Below, one piece after another: positions 17,335 to 26,316 of a DNA stretch of 64,000 bases. The notes under the pieces are model-generated. The model was not told where the DNA came from. It saw only the letters and a program-made list of their open reading frames with translations, and did not search any database. How positions within the stretch are numbered: the stretch's first letter is position 1; the number at the start of each line of letters is the position of its first letter. This stretch comes from Bacteroides sp. (GTDB taxonomy: Bacteria > Bacteroidota > Bacteroidia > Bacteroidales > Bacteroidaceae). Location of the stretch: the NCBI GenBank assembly GCA_017621035.1, contig JAGATY010000084.1, positions 1 to 64,000 on the forward strand, in the 5' to 3' direction. The position numbers were made by a program, and so were the translations under genes.

Positions 17335-18582
17335 ATGAACTTACCTCTCTTTATTGCCCGAAGAATCTACCGCAATGCTAACGCCGAAGGCAAGCAGATG
17401 TCGCGTCCTGCCGTACTGATTGCCATGACGGGAGTAGCCATTGGTCTGGCGGTAATGATTGTTTCGGTGGCAGTTATCATAGGCTTCAAACAAGAGATGA
17501 GGGAGAAAATTGCAGGCTTCGGCTCTCATTTGCAGCTCTCAAACCTACAGGCTGTGCAGGCTTACGATGCTTTGGCTGTGAGCGTGACGGACAGCTTGAT
17601 GGATTTTCTGCGTGCCTATCCCGAAGTGGAACATGCCCAGCGTTACTCCTTGAAGGCCGGTATGATGAAGACCGATGAAGCTTTCTTGGGAATGATGCTG
17701 AAGGGAGTCGGCACTGAGTATGATTTGGAGTTCTTCCGCAAGCATCTGGTGGAGGGAGAGATACCGGCCTTCAGCGATTCGGCGGCCACCCAAAAGGTGC
17801 TACTCTCCAAGTCCGTGGCCGATAAGATGAAGCTGAAAGTGGGGGACAAAGTGGACACTTACTACCTGGAAGAGAAGGTGCGCATCCGACGTCTGCAGGT
17901 GGCAGGCATCTATCAGACCCACTTGGCAGAGTACGACAACCTTTTCTTGCTGACAGATATCTACACCGTCAATCGGTTGAACAACTGGCCTCGGGAGCTG
18001 GTCAGTGGGGTAGAATTGCGGTTGAGGTCGTATGAACACTTGCCGGAAGCCACCCTGGAACTAGCCGACACCTTTGCGGGGGCGTACGATGAATATGGAA
18101 ACCGCTATTGTGTGCGCAACCTTGAACAGCTGCACCCACAGATATTTGCGTGGCTCGATGTGCTGGACGTCAACATCTGGGTCATCCTGGTACTGATGAT
18201 AGGAGTGGCAGGGTTCACCATTGTGTCAGGCTTGTTGATAATCATCATCGAACGAACTGCCATGATTGGGGTGCTGAAGTCTCTTGGAGCCAATAACACC
18301 ACCATACGAAGGCTGTTTCTTTGGTTTGCCGTCTTTCTCATCGGACGCGGCATGTGTTGGGGCAATGTGGTAGCATTGGCTCTCTATTTCGTGCAGAAAA
18401 CCTATGGAGTGTTCAAGCTCGACCCCGAACACTACTATATGGAGACGGTTCCCGTTGCGCTGGATGCGGGCGTCTTCTTGTTGGTCAATGTAGGTACGTT
18501 ACTGATTTCGGTGCTGATTCTCTTAGGCCCGTCGTACCTGATTACGCGCATTCATCCCGCCAACTCCATGCGTTACGAGTAG
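17335..18582 (+). CDS. LolC/LolE-type lipoprotein-releasing ABC permease
   Basis: This 415-residue FtsX/MacB-superfamily permease has a first membrane segment at about 26-50, a periplasmic domain (about 50-270) and three C-terminal segments from about residue 275 on. N-terminal landmarks are FIARRIY, RPAVLIAMTGVAIGLAVMIVSVAVIIGFKQEM and EKIAGFGSHL, as in LolC/LolE homologues of Bacteroidetes, which extract lipoproteins from the inner membrane. The matching LolD ATPase is not adjacent, unless the ATPase at 13785 serves both. It has its own promoter-like box at 17303. Confidence 0.88.
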   Translation: MNLPLFIARRIYRNANAEGKQMSRPAVLIAMTGVAIGLAVMIVSVAVIIGFKQEMREKIAGFGSHLQLSNLQAVQAYDALAVSVTDSLMDFLRAYPEVEHAQRYSLKAGMMKTDEAFLGMMLKGVGTEYDLEFFRKHLVEGEIPAFSDSAATQKVLLSKSVADKMKLKVGDKVDTYYLEEKVRIRRLQVAGIYQTHLAEYDNLFLLTDIYTVNRLNNWPRELVSGVELRLRSYEHLPEATLELADTFAGAYDEYGNRYCVRNLEQLHPQIFAWLDVLDVNIWVILVLMIGVAGFTIVSGLLIIIIERTAMIGVLKSLGANNTTIRRLFLWFAVFLIGRGMCWGNVVALALYFVQKTYGVFKLDPEHYYMETVPVALDAGVFLLVNVGTLLISVLILLGPSYLITRIHPANSMRYE

Positions 18583-18646
18583 GCCGGTTGCATCTGCTCC
18601 CTACCTATAAACAAAATTCGCTACAGATACTTCTGAAGGGGGTGTT

Positions 18647-18712
18647 GACTTCGTACAACGAAGAGGGCCTTTTCGTACAACCAAAAGACCCTTTTCGTAC
18701 AACGAAAACACC
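18647..18712. repeat. 22-bp phased array, 3 units (TTCGTACAACGAA type)
   Basis: Units start at 18647, 18669 and 18691 with the hairpin core TTTTCGTACAACGAAAA (7-bp arms, ACA loop) and a variable 5-bp remainder such as GGGCC or ACACC. It lies between convergent genes. The same unit recurs at 28487-28574. Confidence 0.92.
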
Positions 18713-18753
18713 CTGAAGTTACAACCAACAGAATGTAGGGGTAGGAAAGAGGT

Positions 18754-19479
18754 TCAGTTTACAACCACCGTAGGGAAGTACTCCTTGAAAAGTTCTTCTG
18801 CCCGCCTTAGTTGTTCGGGCGTGTTTTCTTTCACTTCGGGGAGTTTGTACTCCCATCCCATGGCCTCATATTTGTGTACGCCCAAGCGGTGATAGGGCAG
18901 AATCTCCACCCGTTGGATGCAACGATAGTGACCTAAAGCCTCACCCAAAGCACGGATATCTTCCTCCCAATCGCTATAGCCGGGCACGAGAACATAGCGC
19001 AACCATACGGGGCGGTTGTGGGCTTCGATCCAAGCTGCTGTGCGCAAGGTTTGCCGGTTGCTGCATCCGGTCAGTAAGCGGTGGCGTTCGGGATTGAACT
19101 GTTTTACGTCCAACAACACGAGGTCGGTCAGCTTCAACAGCTCCTCCACATACTCATTCCACACTCCTCCGTTGCTGTCCAAGCAGATGTGAATGTCTTG
19201 TGCTTTCAGCTCGCGGAACAGAGGTATCAGTCTTTTGGCCTGCATGGTTGGCTCTCCGCCGGAGAAAGTTATGCCTCCCCGTTTGCCGAAGAAGGGCTTT
19301 TGACTGACGGCCATCTCAACTATCTCGTGGATAGGTGTAGGCGTGCCGCCCGAAACATCAATGGTGTCGGGGTTGGCGCAATAGAGACAACGGAAGGGAC
19401 ATCCTTGCAAAAAGACGACCAGGCGCAACCCGGGACCGTCGAAGGTGCCCATCGATTCGTAGGAATGTACGTTAATCAC
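18754..19479 (-). CDS. pflA: Pyruvate formate-lyase activating enzyme
   Basis: This 241-residue radical SAM enzyme installs the glycyl radical on PflB. The cluster motif CPFRCLYC (CX3CX2C, near residues 29-36) and TFSGGEP near 80 are present. The start is taken as GTG 19479 (VINVHSYESMGTFDGPG), because family members begin at this point and the upstream in-frame sequence is part of a hairpin. It follows pflB on the same strand; the hairpin between them may lower its expression relative to pflB. Confidence 0.93.
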   Translation of the reverse strand: MINVHSYESMGTFDGPGLRLVVFLQGCPFRCLYCANPDTIDVSGGTPTPIHEIVEMAVSQKPFFGKRGGITFSGGEPTMQAKRLIPLFRELKAQDIHICLDSNGGVWNEYVEELLKLTDLVLLDVKQFNPERHRLLTGCSNRQTLRTAAWIEAHNRPVWLRYVLVPGYSDWEEDIRALGEALGHYRCIQRVEILPYHRLGVHKYEAMGWEYKLPEVKENTPEQLRRAEELFKEYFPTVVVN

Positions 19480-19493
19480 AGTGGATAGGTATA

Positions 19494-19548
19494 GAAAAGA
19501 GCATGAACCATGCGTACCGAACGGCTGTCCGGTTGGCATGATTCATGC
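19494..19548 (-). terminator. Hairpin/attenuating terminator between pflB and pflA
   Basis: Arms 19501-19513 and 19536-19548 pair over 13 positions (one G-U wobble in the minus-strand RNA), with an inner ACCG/CGGT stem. On the minus strand the hairpin is followed by TCTTTTC. It would terminate part of the transcripts after pflB, fitting the low need for the activase. Confidence 0.6.
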
Positions 19549-19575
19549 GTCAGGGTTTGATATTCATGTAATGGA

Positions 19576-21804
19576 TTACATTCTTTCGTGGAACGAACGA
19601 CTGATAACCTCCAGCTGATGCTCACGACTCAGCTTCACGAAGTTCACGGCATAGCCCGACACACGAATGGTCAGCTGAGGATACTTCTCCGGATGCTCCA
19701 TGGCGTCTTCCAGCATTTCACGGTTCAAAACATTGACGTTGAGGTGGTGTGCACCCTTCGTAAAGTATCCGTCCATCATAGTCACGAGGTTCTCTACTCG
19801 CTCTTCCGGTGTGGGACCCAATGACTTCGGCACGATGGAGAAAGTATTGGAAATGCCGTCTTGTGCATCGCGGTAACGCAGTTTGGCTACCGACGAGAGG
19901 GAGGCGATAGCACCTTTCTTATCCCTTCCATGCATAGGATTGGCACCCGGGGCAAAGGCAACACCTTTGGCACGTCCGTCGGGAGTGGCGCCCGTCTTCT
20001 TTCCATACATCACGTTGGAAGTAATGGTAAGCAGTGAAAGCGTGGGGCGGGCATTCTTATATACCGGCAAACGCTTCAGTTCTTCACTGAAATAGTAGAC
20101 CAAATCTACACCCAACTGATCCACTCGGTCGTCATTATTACCAAAGCAAGGGAAGTCTCCTTCTATCTTAAATCCTTCGGTCAAACCGATTTCATTGCGT
20201 TGAGCGGTTACTTTGGCATAACGAATAGCCGATAAAGAATCGAGCGCGATGGAGAGACCTGCCACACCATAGGCCAAGTTGATACGAGGATCGGTATCGA
20301 TGAATGCCATCTGAGCCTTCTCGTAATAGTACTTATCGTGCATGTAGTGTATAATGTTCATAGCTTCGTTGTACACACGAGCCACCTCCGTCAACACTTT
20401 CTTGTAGTTGCTCATTACTTCCTCGAACTTCAGTTCATCGCTACTAAGTACGGGGATTCCTTTGACCATGACCGTGCCGGTGTTCTCGCAACGACCGCCA
20501 TTGATAGCCAGAAGTAATGCCTTTGCCAGATTGGCGCGTGCTCCGAAGAACTGAATTTGCTTGCCAATTGCCTGATAAGAGACACAGCAGGCTATACCAT
20601 AGTCATCGCTACTTCTGACCTCGCGCATCAGATTGTCGTTCTCATACTGGATGGAGCTGGTATCAACCGATACTTTAGCGCAGAACTCCTTGAAGCCTTC
20701 AGGCAGTTCGGGACTCCACAATACCGTCATGTTAGGCTCGGGAGATGGTCCCAAGTTGTAGAGAGTTTGCAAGAAACGGAACGACGTCTTTGTAACTTTC
20801 ACCCGTCCATCATTGAATCTTCCGCCGATGGCCTCAGTAACCCAAGTTGGGTCACCTGCAAAGATGTCGTTGTATGATTGCATACGAAGATGGCGCACCA
20901 TACGAAGCTTGATGACGAATTGGTCAATCAACTCCTGAGCAAAGCTCTCTGTAATGTTACCGTGAGCCAAATCATATTCAATAAATATATCGAGGAAGGA
21001 AGAGACGTTACCCAACGACATGGCTGCTCCGTCTTGTTCTTTAACGGCTGCCAGATAAGCCATGTAGACCCATTGTACGGCTTCTTGTGCCGAGTGCGCC
21101 GGACGGCTGAGGTCTAAACCATAGTAATCGCCCATGATTTTAATCTCTTTCAAGGCCTTAATCTGTTCGGCAACCTCTTCTCTCAGTCGGATGCGAGCAT
21201 CGGTCATGGGGCCTGTAAGGTTACGCAAGTCTGCTTGTTTGGCCTCAATCAGTCGGTCGATGCCATAGAGAGCCAAGCGACGATAGTCACCGATGATACG
21301 TCCACGAGCATAGTTATCCGGCAATCCGGTGAGGAATCCTAACGAACGGAAGGAGCGAATCTCCTCGGTATAAGCATCAAAAACTCCGTCGTTGTGCGTC
21401 TTCCGATAGTGAGTAAAGATGTCCTTCACCTTATCATCCACCTCTATTCCATTCTCTCGACATGCCTTTGCCACTACATTGATGCCACCGAAAGGTTTGA
21501 TGGCACGCTTCAAAAGTTCGTCTGTTTGCAGGCCGACAATCAGTTCATTCTCCTTATCTATATAACCCGCCTTATGGGAAGTGATGGTTGAAACGGTGAC
21601 ATTGTCCAAAGCACGTATGCCTCCATTGGCACGCTCCTCATCAATGGCTTTCAGACAGAGGTTCCATATCTTCATGGTTCGCTCGGTCGGTCCTTGCAAG
21701 AAAGAGGCGTCTCCATTGTAAGGAGTGATGTTTTTACTCACAAAATCACTGACATTGATTTCTTTGCTCCAAAGTCCATCTCGGAAAGTTTTAGTCATTT
21801 CCAT
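19576..21804 (-). CDS. pflB: Formate acetyltransferase (pyruvate formate-lyase)
   Basis: This 742-residue glycyl-radical enzyme converts pyruvate plus CoA to acetyl-CoA plus formate under anaerobic conditions. The adjacent catalytic cysteines are Cys406-Cys407 (GIACCVS), and the radical glycine is Gly717 in RVSGYAVNF (usually RVSGYAVRF). Length and both motifs are standard. It is followed by pflA on the same strand. A TACTTTTG box on the minus strand (21865-21872) lies 60 bp upstream. Confidence 0.97.
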   Translation of the reverse strand: MEMTKTFRDGLWSKEINVSDFVSKNITPYNGDASFLQGPTERTMKIWNLCLKAIDEERANGGIRALDNVTVSTITSHKAGYIDKENELIVGLQTDELLKRAIKPFGGINVVAKACRENGIEVDDKVKDIFTHYRKTHNDGVFDAYTEEIRSFRSLGFLTGLPDNYARGRIIGDYRRLALYGIDRLIEAKQADLRNLTGPMTDARIRLREEVAEQIKALKEIKIMGDYYGLDLSRPAHSAQEAVQWVYMAYLAAVKEQDGAAMSLGNVSSFLDIFIEYDLAHGNITESFAQELIDQFVIKLRMVRHLRMQSYNDIFAGDPTWVTEAIGGRFNDGRVKVTKTSFRFLQTLYNLGPSPEPNMTVLWSPELPEGFKEFCAKVSVDTSSIQYENDNLMREVRSSDDYGIACCVSYQAIGKQIQFFGARANLAKALLLAINGGRCENTGTVMVKGIPVLSSDELKFEEVMSNYKKVLTEVARVYNEAMNIIHYMHDKYYYEKAQMAFIDTDPRINLAYGVAGLSIALDSLSAIRYAKVTAQRNEIGLTEGFKIEGDFPCFGNNDDRVDQLGVDLVYYFSEELKRLPVYKNARPTLSLLTITSNVMYGKKTGATPDGRAKGVAFAPGANPMHGRDKKGAIASLSSVAKLRYRDAQDGISNTFSIVPKSLGPTPEERVENLVTMMDGYFTKGAHHLNVNVLNREMLEDAMEHPEKYPQLTIRVSGYAVNFVKLSREHQLEVISRSFHERM

Positions 21805-21864
21805 AAATTAAAAGTTTGCGGTTGTTTAAATTAAAAATAGTCTTTCTATATCCTTTAGAGCGAG

Positions 21865-21872
21865 CAAAAGTA
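21865..21872 (-). promoter_or_regulatory. -7 box of pflB
   Basis: The minus strand reads TACTTTTG, a perfect TAnnTTTG match, 60 bp before pflB. A TTGG lies about 22 bp upstream in the -33 region. Confidence 0.5.
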
Positions 21873-22015
21873 CATATTAAAATCCATATAAGACCAACAT
21901 TGTGGCTATTTTTATGTTTTTCAGCATATTTTTGCCTAAATGTCGAGGCATGCTTGAGTAGAAGAAAACCGACAGTTCTCTTCATCTTTCCTGAGGCAAT
22001 ACCGAAACTTAGCGA

Positions 22016-22103
22016 TGTTACCGTGCTTTGGTAAAGACCTTATCATGCTTAGGTAAACAGTTTACCATCAAATGGTAAGGTCGTTACCATCTGATGGTAA
22101 AAT
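22016..22103. repeat. 22-bp phased array, 4 units (TTACCAT-ATGGTAA type)
   Basis: Units start at 22016, 22038, 22060 and 22082. The last two contain near-perfect palindromes (TTACCATCAAATGGTAA and TTACCATCTGATGGTAA); the first two are diverged versions with TGCTT-GGTAAA. A fifth diverged unit may follow at 22104. It lies between the LRR gene and pflB. Confidence 0.9.
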
Positions 22104-22162
22104 CAGCCTCATGCTTTGTCGCGCGGGCTAAGATTAAAACGAGGGAGAGATAAGAGCGTTTC

Positions 22163-23227
22163 TTACTGCTTCTGATATACTAACTTGGAGGGAGCTTCAC
22201 CAAACAATTGGTCACCTAAGGTAGTGATTTTGTTGCCGGTAGCTACTACTTGGGTGAGATTGTCGCACCCGATGAATGCCCCATACTCTATGGCTGCAAT
22301 GGTGGGAGGAAGTATCAAAGTGCCCCGAAGATGGATACAACCACTGAACGCCCTTTGACCAATGCTTCGCAAAGAGTGAGGGAGAATGACCTTCATTAGG
22401 TACTTTTTCTGGGTAAAGGTGTATTCGGGAATGGCCGTTACATGCGTCCGGCTGAGGTCGATGTACACCAGATTGGGCATGTAGTCGCGTATTACTTTGA
22501 AGTCTGTATCGTCTAATTTGCCTTCAACTATCAGATAATTCACCTCTTTGGGTTGGATGCCTTGTGCCAATAGTGCGCTTGCGAGGCTCTCCATCTTGGC
22601 TATCTGCACGTGGGCGTAACAAGGTTCGCCCTCGATAAGTGTGAATGTTTCCCATCTTGCCTTTGACCGATAAGCATCATAGCTCCCTTTGGGGATGAAG
22701 ATTGCTGTGATACTGTCAGCCAATGCCTCGGCAAAAAGATTGGGGGCAGTGGGCTTCAGGAGCTGCACAGTTTGCAACGAGGTGCATCCTTTGAAGGCTG
22801 CATCTTCTATGCTTTTCACCTTTCGGGGGAGGATAATCTTGGCCAGTGTCTGCTTTCCTATGTAAGTAGTGTCGTCTTGCTTTCTGCAAAAGGCATAGGC
22901 AGGTATAGTGTTGGCGGGATAAAGATAGAACTTATCGGGGTACGTGCCACCTTTTCCGGTGTGCAAAGATATGGAGACGTCGGTAAGGTCAAGCACTTGA
23001 AGACGGGTAAACTCGTCGCGAAGATGGCGGAAATCTACGGCATTCAACTTCCCTTCCAGCGTTAGGTGAGTGATTTTGTTAGCCTCTTCCAGGGTCAGAT
23101 GTTCTACCAGCGTGCCGGCTTTGTCTACTCGGAGACCCTTTTTTACGCTTTCAGGTTGTGTCTGTTGTGCGAAGGCGGGCAGGCAGATGCATAGTGCCAA
23201 TCCCGCAATGATGCGATTTAATTTCAT
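22163..23227 (-). CDS. BspA-type leucine-rich-repeat secreted protein
   Basis: This 354-residue protein has a signal peptide (MKLNRIIAGLALCICLPAFAQ) and Treponema/BspA-like LRR units, for example LAKIILPRKVKSIEDAAFKG and LMKVILPHSLRSIGQRAFSG, in two blocks (about 115-165 and 265-330). DUF-like stretches on residues 45-85 and 215-260 resemble each other (VEGKLDDTDFKVIRDYM against LEGKLNAVDFRHLRDEF), so the protein seems to be an internal duplication. Family members are surface or periplasmic adhesion-like proteins, and a specific ligand cannot be inferred. The protein is monocistronic with a TACATTTG box 23 bp upstream. Confidence 0.88.
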   Translation of the reverse strand: MKLNRIIAGLALCICLPAFAQQTQPESVKKGLRVDKAGTLVEHLTLEEANKITHLTLEGKLNAVDFRHLRDEFTRLQVLDLTDVSISLHTGKGGTYPDKFYLYPANTIPAYAFCRKQDDTTYIGKQTLAKIILPRKVKSIEDAAFKGCTSLQTVQLLKPTAPNLFAEALADSITAIFIPKGSYDAYRSKARWETFTLIEGEPCYAHVQIAKMESLASALLAQGIQPKEVNYLIVEGKLDDTDFKVIRDYMPNLVYIDLSRTHVTAIPEYTFTQKKYLMKVILPHSLRSIGQRAFSGCIHLRGTLILPPTIAAIEYGAFIGCDNLTQVVATGNKITTLGDQLFGEAPSKLVYQKQ

Positions 23228-23249
23228 GTCAGTTCTGTTTTAAGTCCCA

Positions 23250-23257
23250 CAAATGTA
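23250..23257 (-). promoter_or_regulatory. -7 box of the LRR gene
   Basis: The minus strand reads TACATTTG (perfect match), 23 bp before the LRR start. It is divergent from the CPBP promoter at 23300. Confidence 0.5.
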
Positions 23258-23299
23258 CACTTTTTCTGCCATCGATTACCGACTTTATGAAATAAAAGG

Positions 23300-23307
23300 T
23301 ACTTTTG
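23300..23307 (+). promoter_or_regulatory. -7 box of the CPBP protease gene
   Basis: TACTTTTG is a perfect match 26 bp before ATG 23334. It lies downstream of the alternative ATG at 23253, so that upstream start is untranslated. Confidence 0.5.
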
Positions 23308-23333
23308 CCCACACATTCAGTAAAAACAGACGT

Positions 23334-24182
23334 ATGAAAAAGATTTTATTCCTGGTGTTGAAGATTGTAGCATTCGCGCTGATTACAACCATAGTGATGA
23401 CCTTGGTGGGACTACCTTTCGTTGCCTTTGTGAAAGGCGAGTGGGCAACATGGCTGATAGATAAGGCTACTTTCTCCTTGGGTGTGACGGTGGCTTCTTT
23501 GTTCTTGCTGAAGCAATGGTGGCGTACATTAGGGCTTTCGATGCGGGGAAGAGGGCGTGATGTGGCTTCCGGAATGGCGGTTGCACTGCTGATTTACCTC
23601 ATTGGCTTTCTATTCTCGTGGGCGTTGGGTGCGATAGAGGTGCTGGATGTACACTTTGTTGCCACCGATGTGATGCTCTCTTGGCTATTGATGCTCTTGG
23701 TGGCCTACTCCGAAGAGGTGGCACTTCGGGGTTTCGTGCTCGGACAAATGCTTGATGCCGGTATAAACAAGTTCGTGGCTTTATGCCTTTCTTCTCTGCT
23801 TTTCTCCCTGCTTCACCTCTTCAATCCCGAGTTCTCGCTGCTGCCAATGATAAACATTTTCCTGGCCGGCGTACTGTTGGGAGCCTCTTATATCTATACA
23901 AGAAACCTCTGGTTTCCCATCTCTCTGCACCTTTTCTGGAATTGGACACAGGGTCTTCTCGGCTTCCAGGTGAGTGGAAATAACTTTGGCGCCTCCCTTT
24001 TCACCCTACGTCTGCCGGAGGAGAATCTGATAAACGGAGGAGCTTTTGGCTTTGAAGGCTCCTTGTTGTGCACACTTCTGATGCTTCTCTTTACAATCCT
24101 TATTCTGCGAGGAGCTTCAAACCAATGCGCTTCCGTTCCACATCAATCGTCAGAACCTTCACCCGAACATGCTGATGAATAG
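23334..24182 (+). CDS. CPBP family intramembrane metalloprotease (CAAX/Abi type)
   Basis: This 282-residue polytopic membrane protein has about seven hydrophobic segments. The family motifs are EEVALRGFVLG near residue 128 (EExxxR), SSLLFSLLHLF near 165 (FxxxH), and HLFWNWTQG near 210 (HxxxN). It is a Rce1-like glutamic-type intramembrane protease; physiological substrates in Bacteroidetes are unknown. The start at 23334 is fixed by the promoter at 23300. Its last 83 bp overlap the 3' end of tex on the other strand. Confidence 0.88.
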   Translation: MKKILFLVLKIVAFALITTIVMTLVGLPFVAFVKGEWATWLIDKATFSLGVTVASLFLLKQWWRTLGLSMRGRGRDVASGMAVALLIYLIGFLFSWALGAIEVLDVHFVATDVMLSWLLMLLVAYSEEVALRGFVLGQMLDAGINKFVALCLSSLLFSLLHLFNPEFSLLPMINIFLAGVLLGASYIYTRNLWFPISLHLFWNWTQGLLGFQVSGNNFGASLFTLRLPEENLINGGAFGFEGSLLCTLLMLLFTILILRGASNQCASVPHQSSEPSPEHADE

Positions 24183-26226
24183 CAACAACCTCGTTCGGAT
24201 TGCTGATGTAACGATTGGCTAGTTGCGACAAATGAATCAATCCGTTCTCTTTAATGCCTATATTAACAAAGACGCCGAAGTTGGTGATGTTGGTAACTAT
24301 GCCCGGCAACTCCATACCTTCGCATAGGTCAGACAGGGTGCGGACACCCTTTTCAAACTCCATCACCTTCAACGGGCCGCGAGGATCACGCCCCGGCTTC
24401 TCTAACTCCTGCAGGATGTATTGCAACGTTGGCATGCCCACGGTTGGGGAGAGATAGCGTTTTGGTTCTATCTTCTGACGAATCTCTTTGTGTGCAATCA
24501 GCTCCTCCACCGTACATTGTAGGTCTTTAGCCATCTGCTCCACGATGTGATAACTCTCCGGATGCACGGCCGTGTTATCAAGTGGATGCGTTCCTCCCGG
24601 TATGCGAAGAAAGCCTGCACACTGTTCAAACGCCTTCGCCCCCATACGAGGAACCTTCATCAGTTGTTGGCGAGAGGTAAAAGCTCCGTGTTCCGCCCGA
24701 TAGTTCACGATGTTTTGAGCCAGCTGAGGTCCCAGGCCGGAGATGTAAGTAAGCAGATGACTGCTGGCTGTGTTCAGATTGACACCCACCTGATTGACAC
24801 AGTTCACCACGGTTTGGTCCAATGCACGCTTCAGTTTCGTCTGATCGACGTCGTGCTGATATTGTCCCACGCCGATGGATTTAGCATCAATTTTCACCAG
24901 CTCGGCCAAGGGATCCATCAGCCGGCGAGCAATGGAGACGGCTCCTCGTACCGTTACATCATACTCCGGAAACTCATCTCGTGCAATCTTGGAGGCAGAG
25001 TAGATGGAGGCTCCTTGCTCACTTACCACAAACACCTTTACATCTCGACTGAACTTCATCCGTTGCAGGAAGGCTTCGGTTTCGCGACTTGCCGTACCGT
25101 CGCCCAGAGCAATGGCATCTATTTTATAGGTGTCTATCATGTTGGCTAACTTAGTAAACGCCTCTTTCTCGCGTTGAACGGGTGGGTGAGGGTAGATGTT
25201 TTCGTTGTGCAAGAGGTTACCTTGTGCATCCAAACATACTACCTTGCAACCGGTTCTGAAGCCCGGGTCGATGCCCATTACGCGTTTTTGTCCCAGGGGA
25301 GATGCGAGCAACAGCTGTTTAAGATTGTTGGCAAACACACGGATGGCCTCCTCATCGGCACGCTCCTTACTGAGGGAAGCAAACTCGGTCTCCAACGAAG
25401 GCTTGAGTAATCTCTTATAAGCATCCTCCACCGCTTCGGAAACCAACCGGCAGCTACTGTTACTTCCGTGTACGAACTGACGTTCCAAACGCTCGTTACA
25501 CTGCTCTTCGTCGGGGATGATACTCACTCTAAGCACCCCTTCCGCCTCACCTCGACGCATGGCAAGGAGCCGATGAGAGCTGCATCGCTTCAGAGGTTCG
25601 CTCACGCTGAAGTAGTCGCGGAACTTGCTTGCTTCCGTCTCTTTGCCCTTCACCACCTTACAAGTGAGCATTCCCTGACGGGCAAACGAGGTGCGGACAA
25701 TGTTACGTGCCTGCTCGTTCTCACTGACTTGTTCGGCTATAATGTCGCACGCGCCCTTCAGGGCATCGGATGCCGACTTCACCTCCCCTTTGACGTAAGC
25801 GGTTGCCCGTTGTTCGGGATGTGCCTCTCGTTGCAACATCAGCATCGTTGCCAACGGTTCCAATCCCCGCTGACGTGCTACCTCGGCACGGGTTTTGCGC
25901 TTAGGTTTGTAGGGTAAATAGAGGTCTTCGAGCACGGTACTGTCCCACGTTTCATCAATGCGCTTACGAAGTTCGGGATTCATCTTTCCCTGCTCCTCTA
26001 TGGTTCCTATGATAGTTTCCTTGCGTTTGGCCGTTTCTTGTAGTTTTTCATGTTGTGACCGGATGGTCTCTATCTGCACCTCATCCAGTCCACCCGTTGC
26101 TTCTTTGCGGTATCTGCTTATGAAGGGAATGGTGGCTCCATCGTTCAGAAGAGCCAATGTTTTGCTGACTTGTTGGTCTGAAATGCCGACCCATGCAGCT
26201 ATCATGCGAGAAAAAAGATGTGTCAT
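24100..26226 (-). CDS. tex: RNA-binding transcriptional accessory protein Tex
   Basis: This 708-residue cytoplasmic protein has the Tex architecture: helical N-terminal region (ISDQQVSKTLALLNDGATIPFISRYRKEATGGLDE), YqgF-like RNase H fold domain (about 325-455, VMGIDPGFRTGCKV), HhH modules (about 490-560, ISGLGPQLAQNIVNYR) and a C-terminal S1 RNA-binding domain (about 635-704, GIVTNITNFGVFVNIG). It binds nucleic acid and affects transcription or RNA turnover. It is monocistronic with a well-formed promoter at 26249-26281, and its 3' end overlaps the convergent CPBP gene. Confidence 0.95.
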   Translation of the reverse strand: MTHLFSRMIAAWVGISDQQVSKTLALLNDGATIPFISRYRKEATGGLDEVQIETIRSQHEKLQETAKRKETIIGTIEEQGKMNPELRKRIDETWDSTVLEDLYLPYKPKRKTRAEVARQRGLEPLATMLMLQREAHPEQRATAYVKGEVKSASDALKGACDIIAEQVSENEQARNIVRTSFARQGMLTCKVVKGKETEASKFRDYFSVSEPLKRCSSHRLLAMRRGEAEGVLRVSIIPDEEQCNERLERQFVHGSNSSCRLVSEAVEDAYKRLLKPSLETEFASLSKERADEEAIRVFANNLKQLLLASPLGQKRVMGIDPGFRTGCKVVCLDAQGNLLHNENIYPHPPVQREKEAFTKLANMIDTYKIDAIALGDGTASRETEAFLQRMKFSRDVKVFVVSEQGASIYSASKIARDEFPEYDVTVRGAVSIARRLMDPLAELVKIDAKSIGVGQYQHDVDQTKLKRALDQTVVNCVNQVGVNLNTASSHLLTYISGLGPQLAQNIVNYRAEHGAFTSRQQLMKVPRMGAKAFEQCAGFLRIPGGTHPLDNTAVHPESYHIVEQMAKDLQCTVEELIAHKEIRQKIEPKRYLSPTVGMPTLQYILQELEKPGRDPRGPLKVMEFEKGVRTLSDLCEGMELPGIVTNITNFGVFVNIGIKENGLIHLSQLANRYISNPNEVVAIHQHVRVKVLTIDVERKRIGLKLLAE

Positions 26227-26248
26227 GTTACAAAGTATTTAGAGGCAG

Positions 26249-26281
26249 CAAAGGTAGTACAAATGCTCGCCTTTTTGCAAA
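26249..26281 (-). promoter_or_regulatory. Promoter of tex
   Basis: On the minus strand TTTG (26278-26281), a 21-bp spacer and TACCTTTG (26249-26256) match the consensus. The start would be about 15 bp before the ATG. Confidence 0.65.
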
Positions 26282-26288
26282 AAATGTC

Positions 26289-26296
26289 TATCTTTG
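26289..26296 (+). promoter_or_regulatory. -7 box of the 5'-nucleotidase-like gene
   Basis: TATCTTTG is a perfect match 20 bp before ATG 26317, divergent from the tex promoter. The -33 region is weak. Confidence 0.5.
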
Positions 26297-26316
26297 GGGC
26301 TTTAAATCTCTAAAAT

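Noticed and set aside
18647..18712. The 22-bp arrays as CRISPR arrays
   Set aside because: Units abut with no unique spacers of 30-40 bp, the conserved core is only 10-17 bp, and no cas gene is present in the window.
23253..23333. Upstream start of the CPBP protease
   Set aside because: The TACTTTTG promoter box at 23300-23307 lies downstream of that ATG, and the added residues are not membrane-protein-like.
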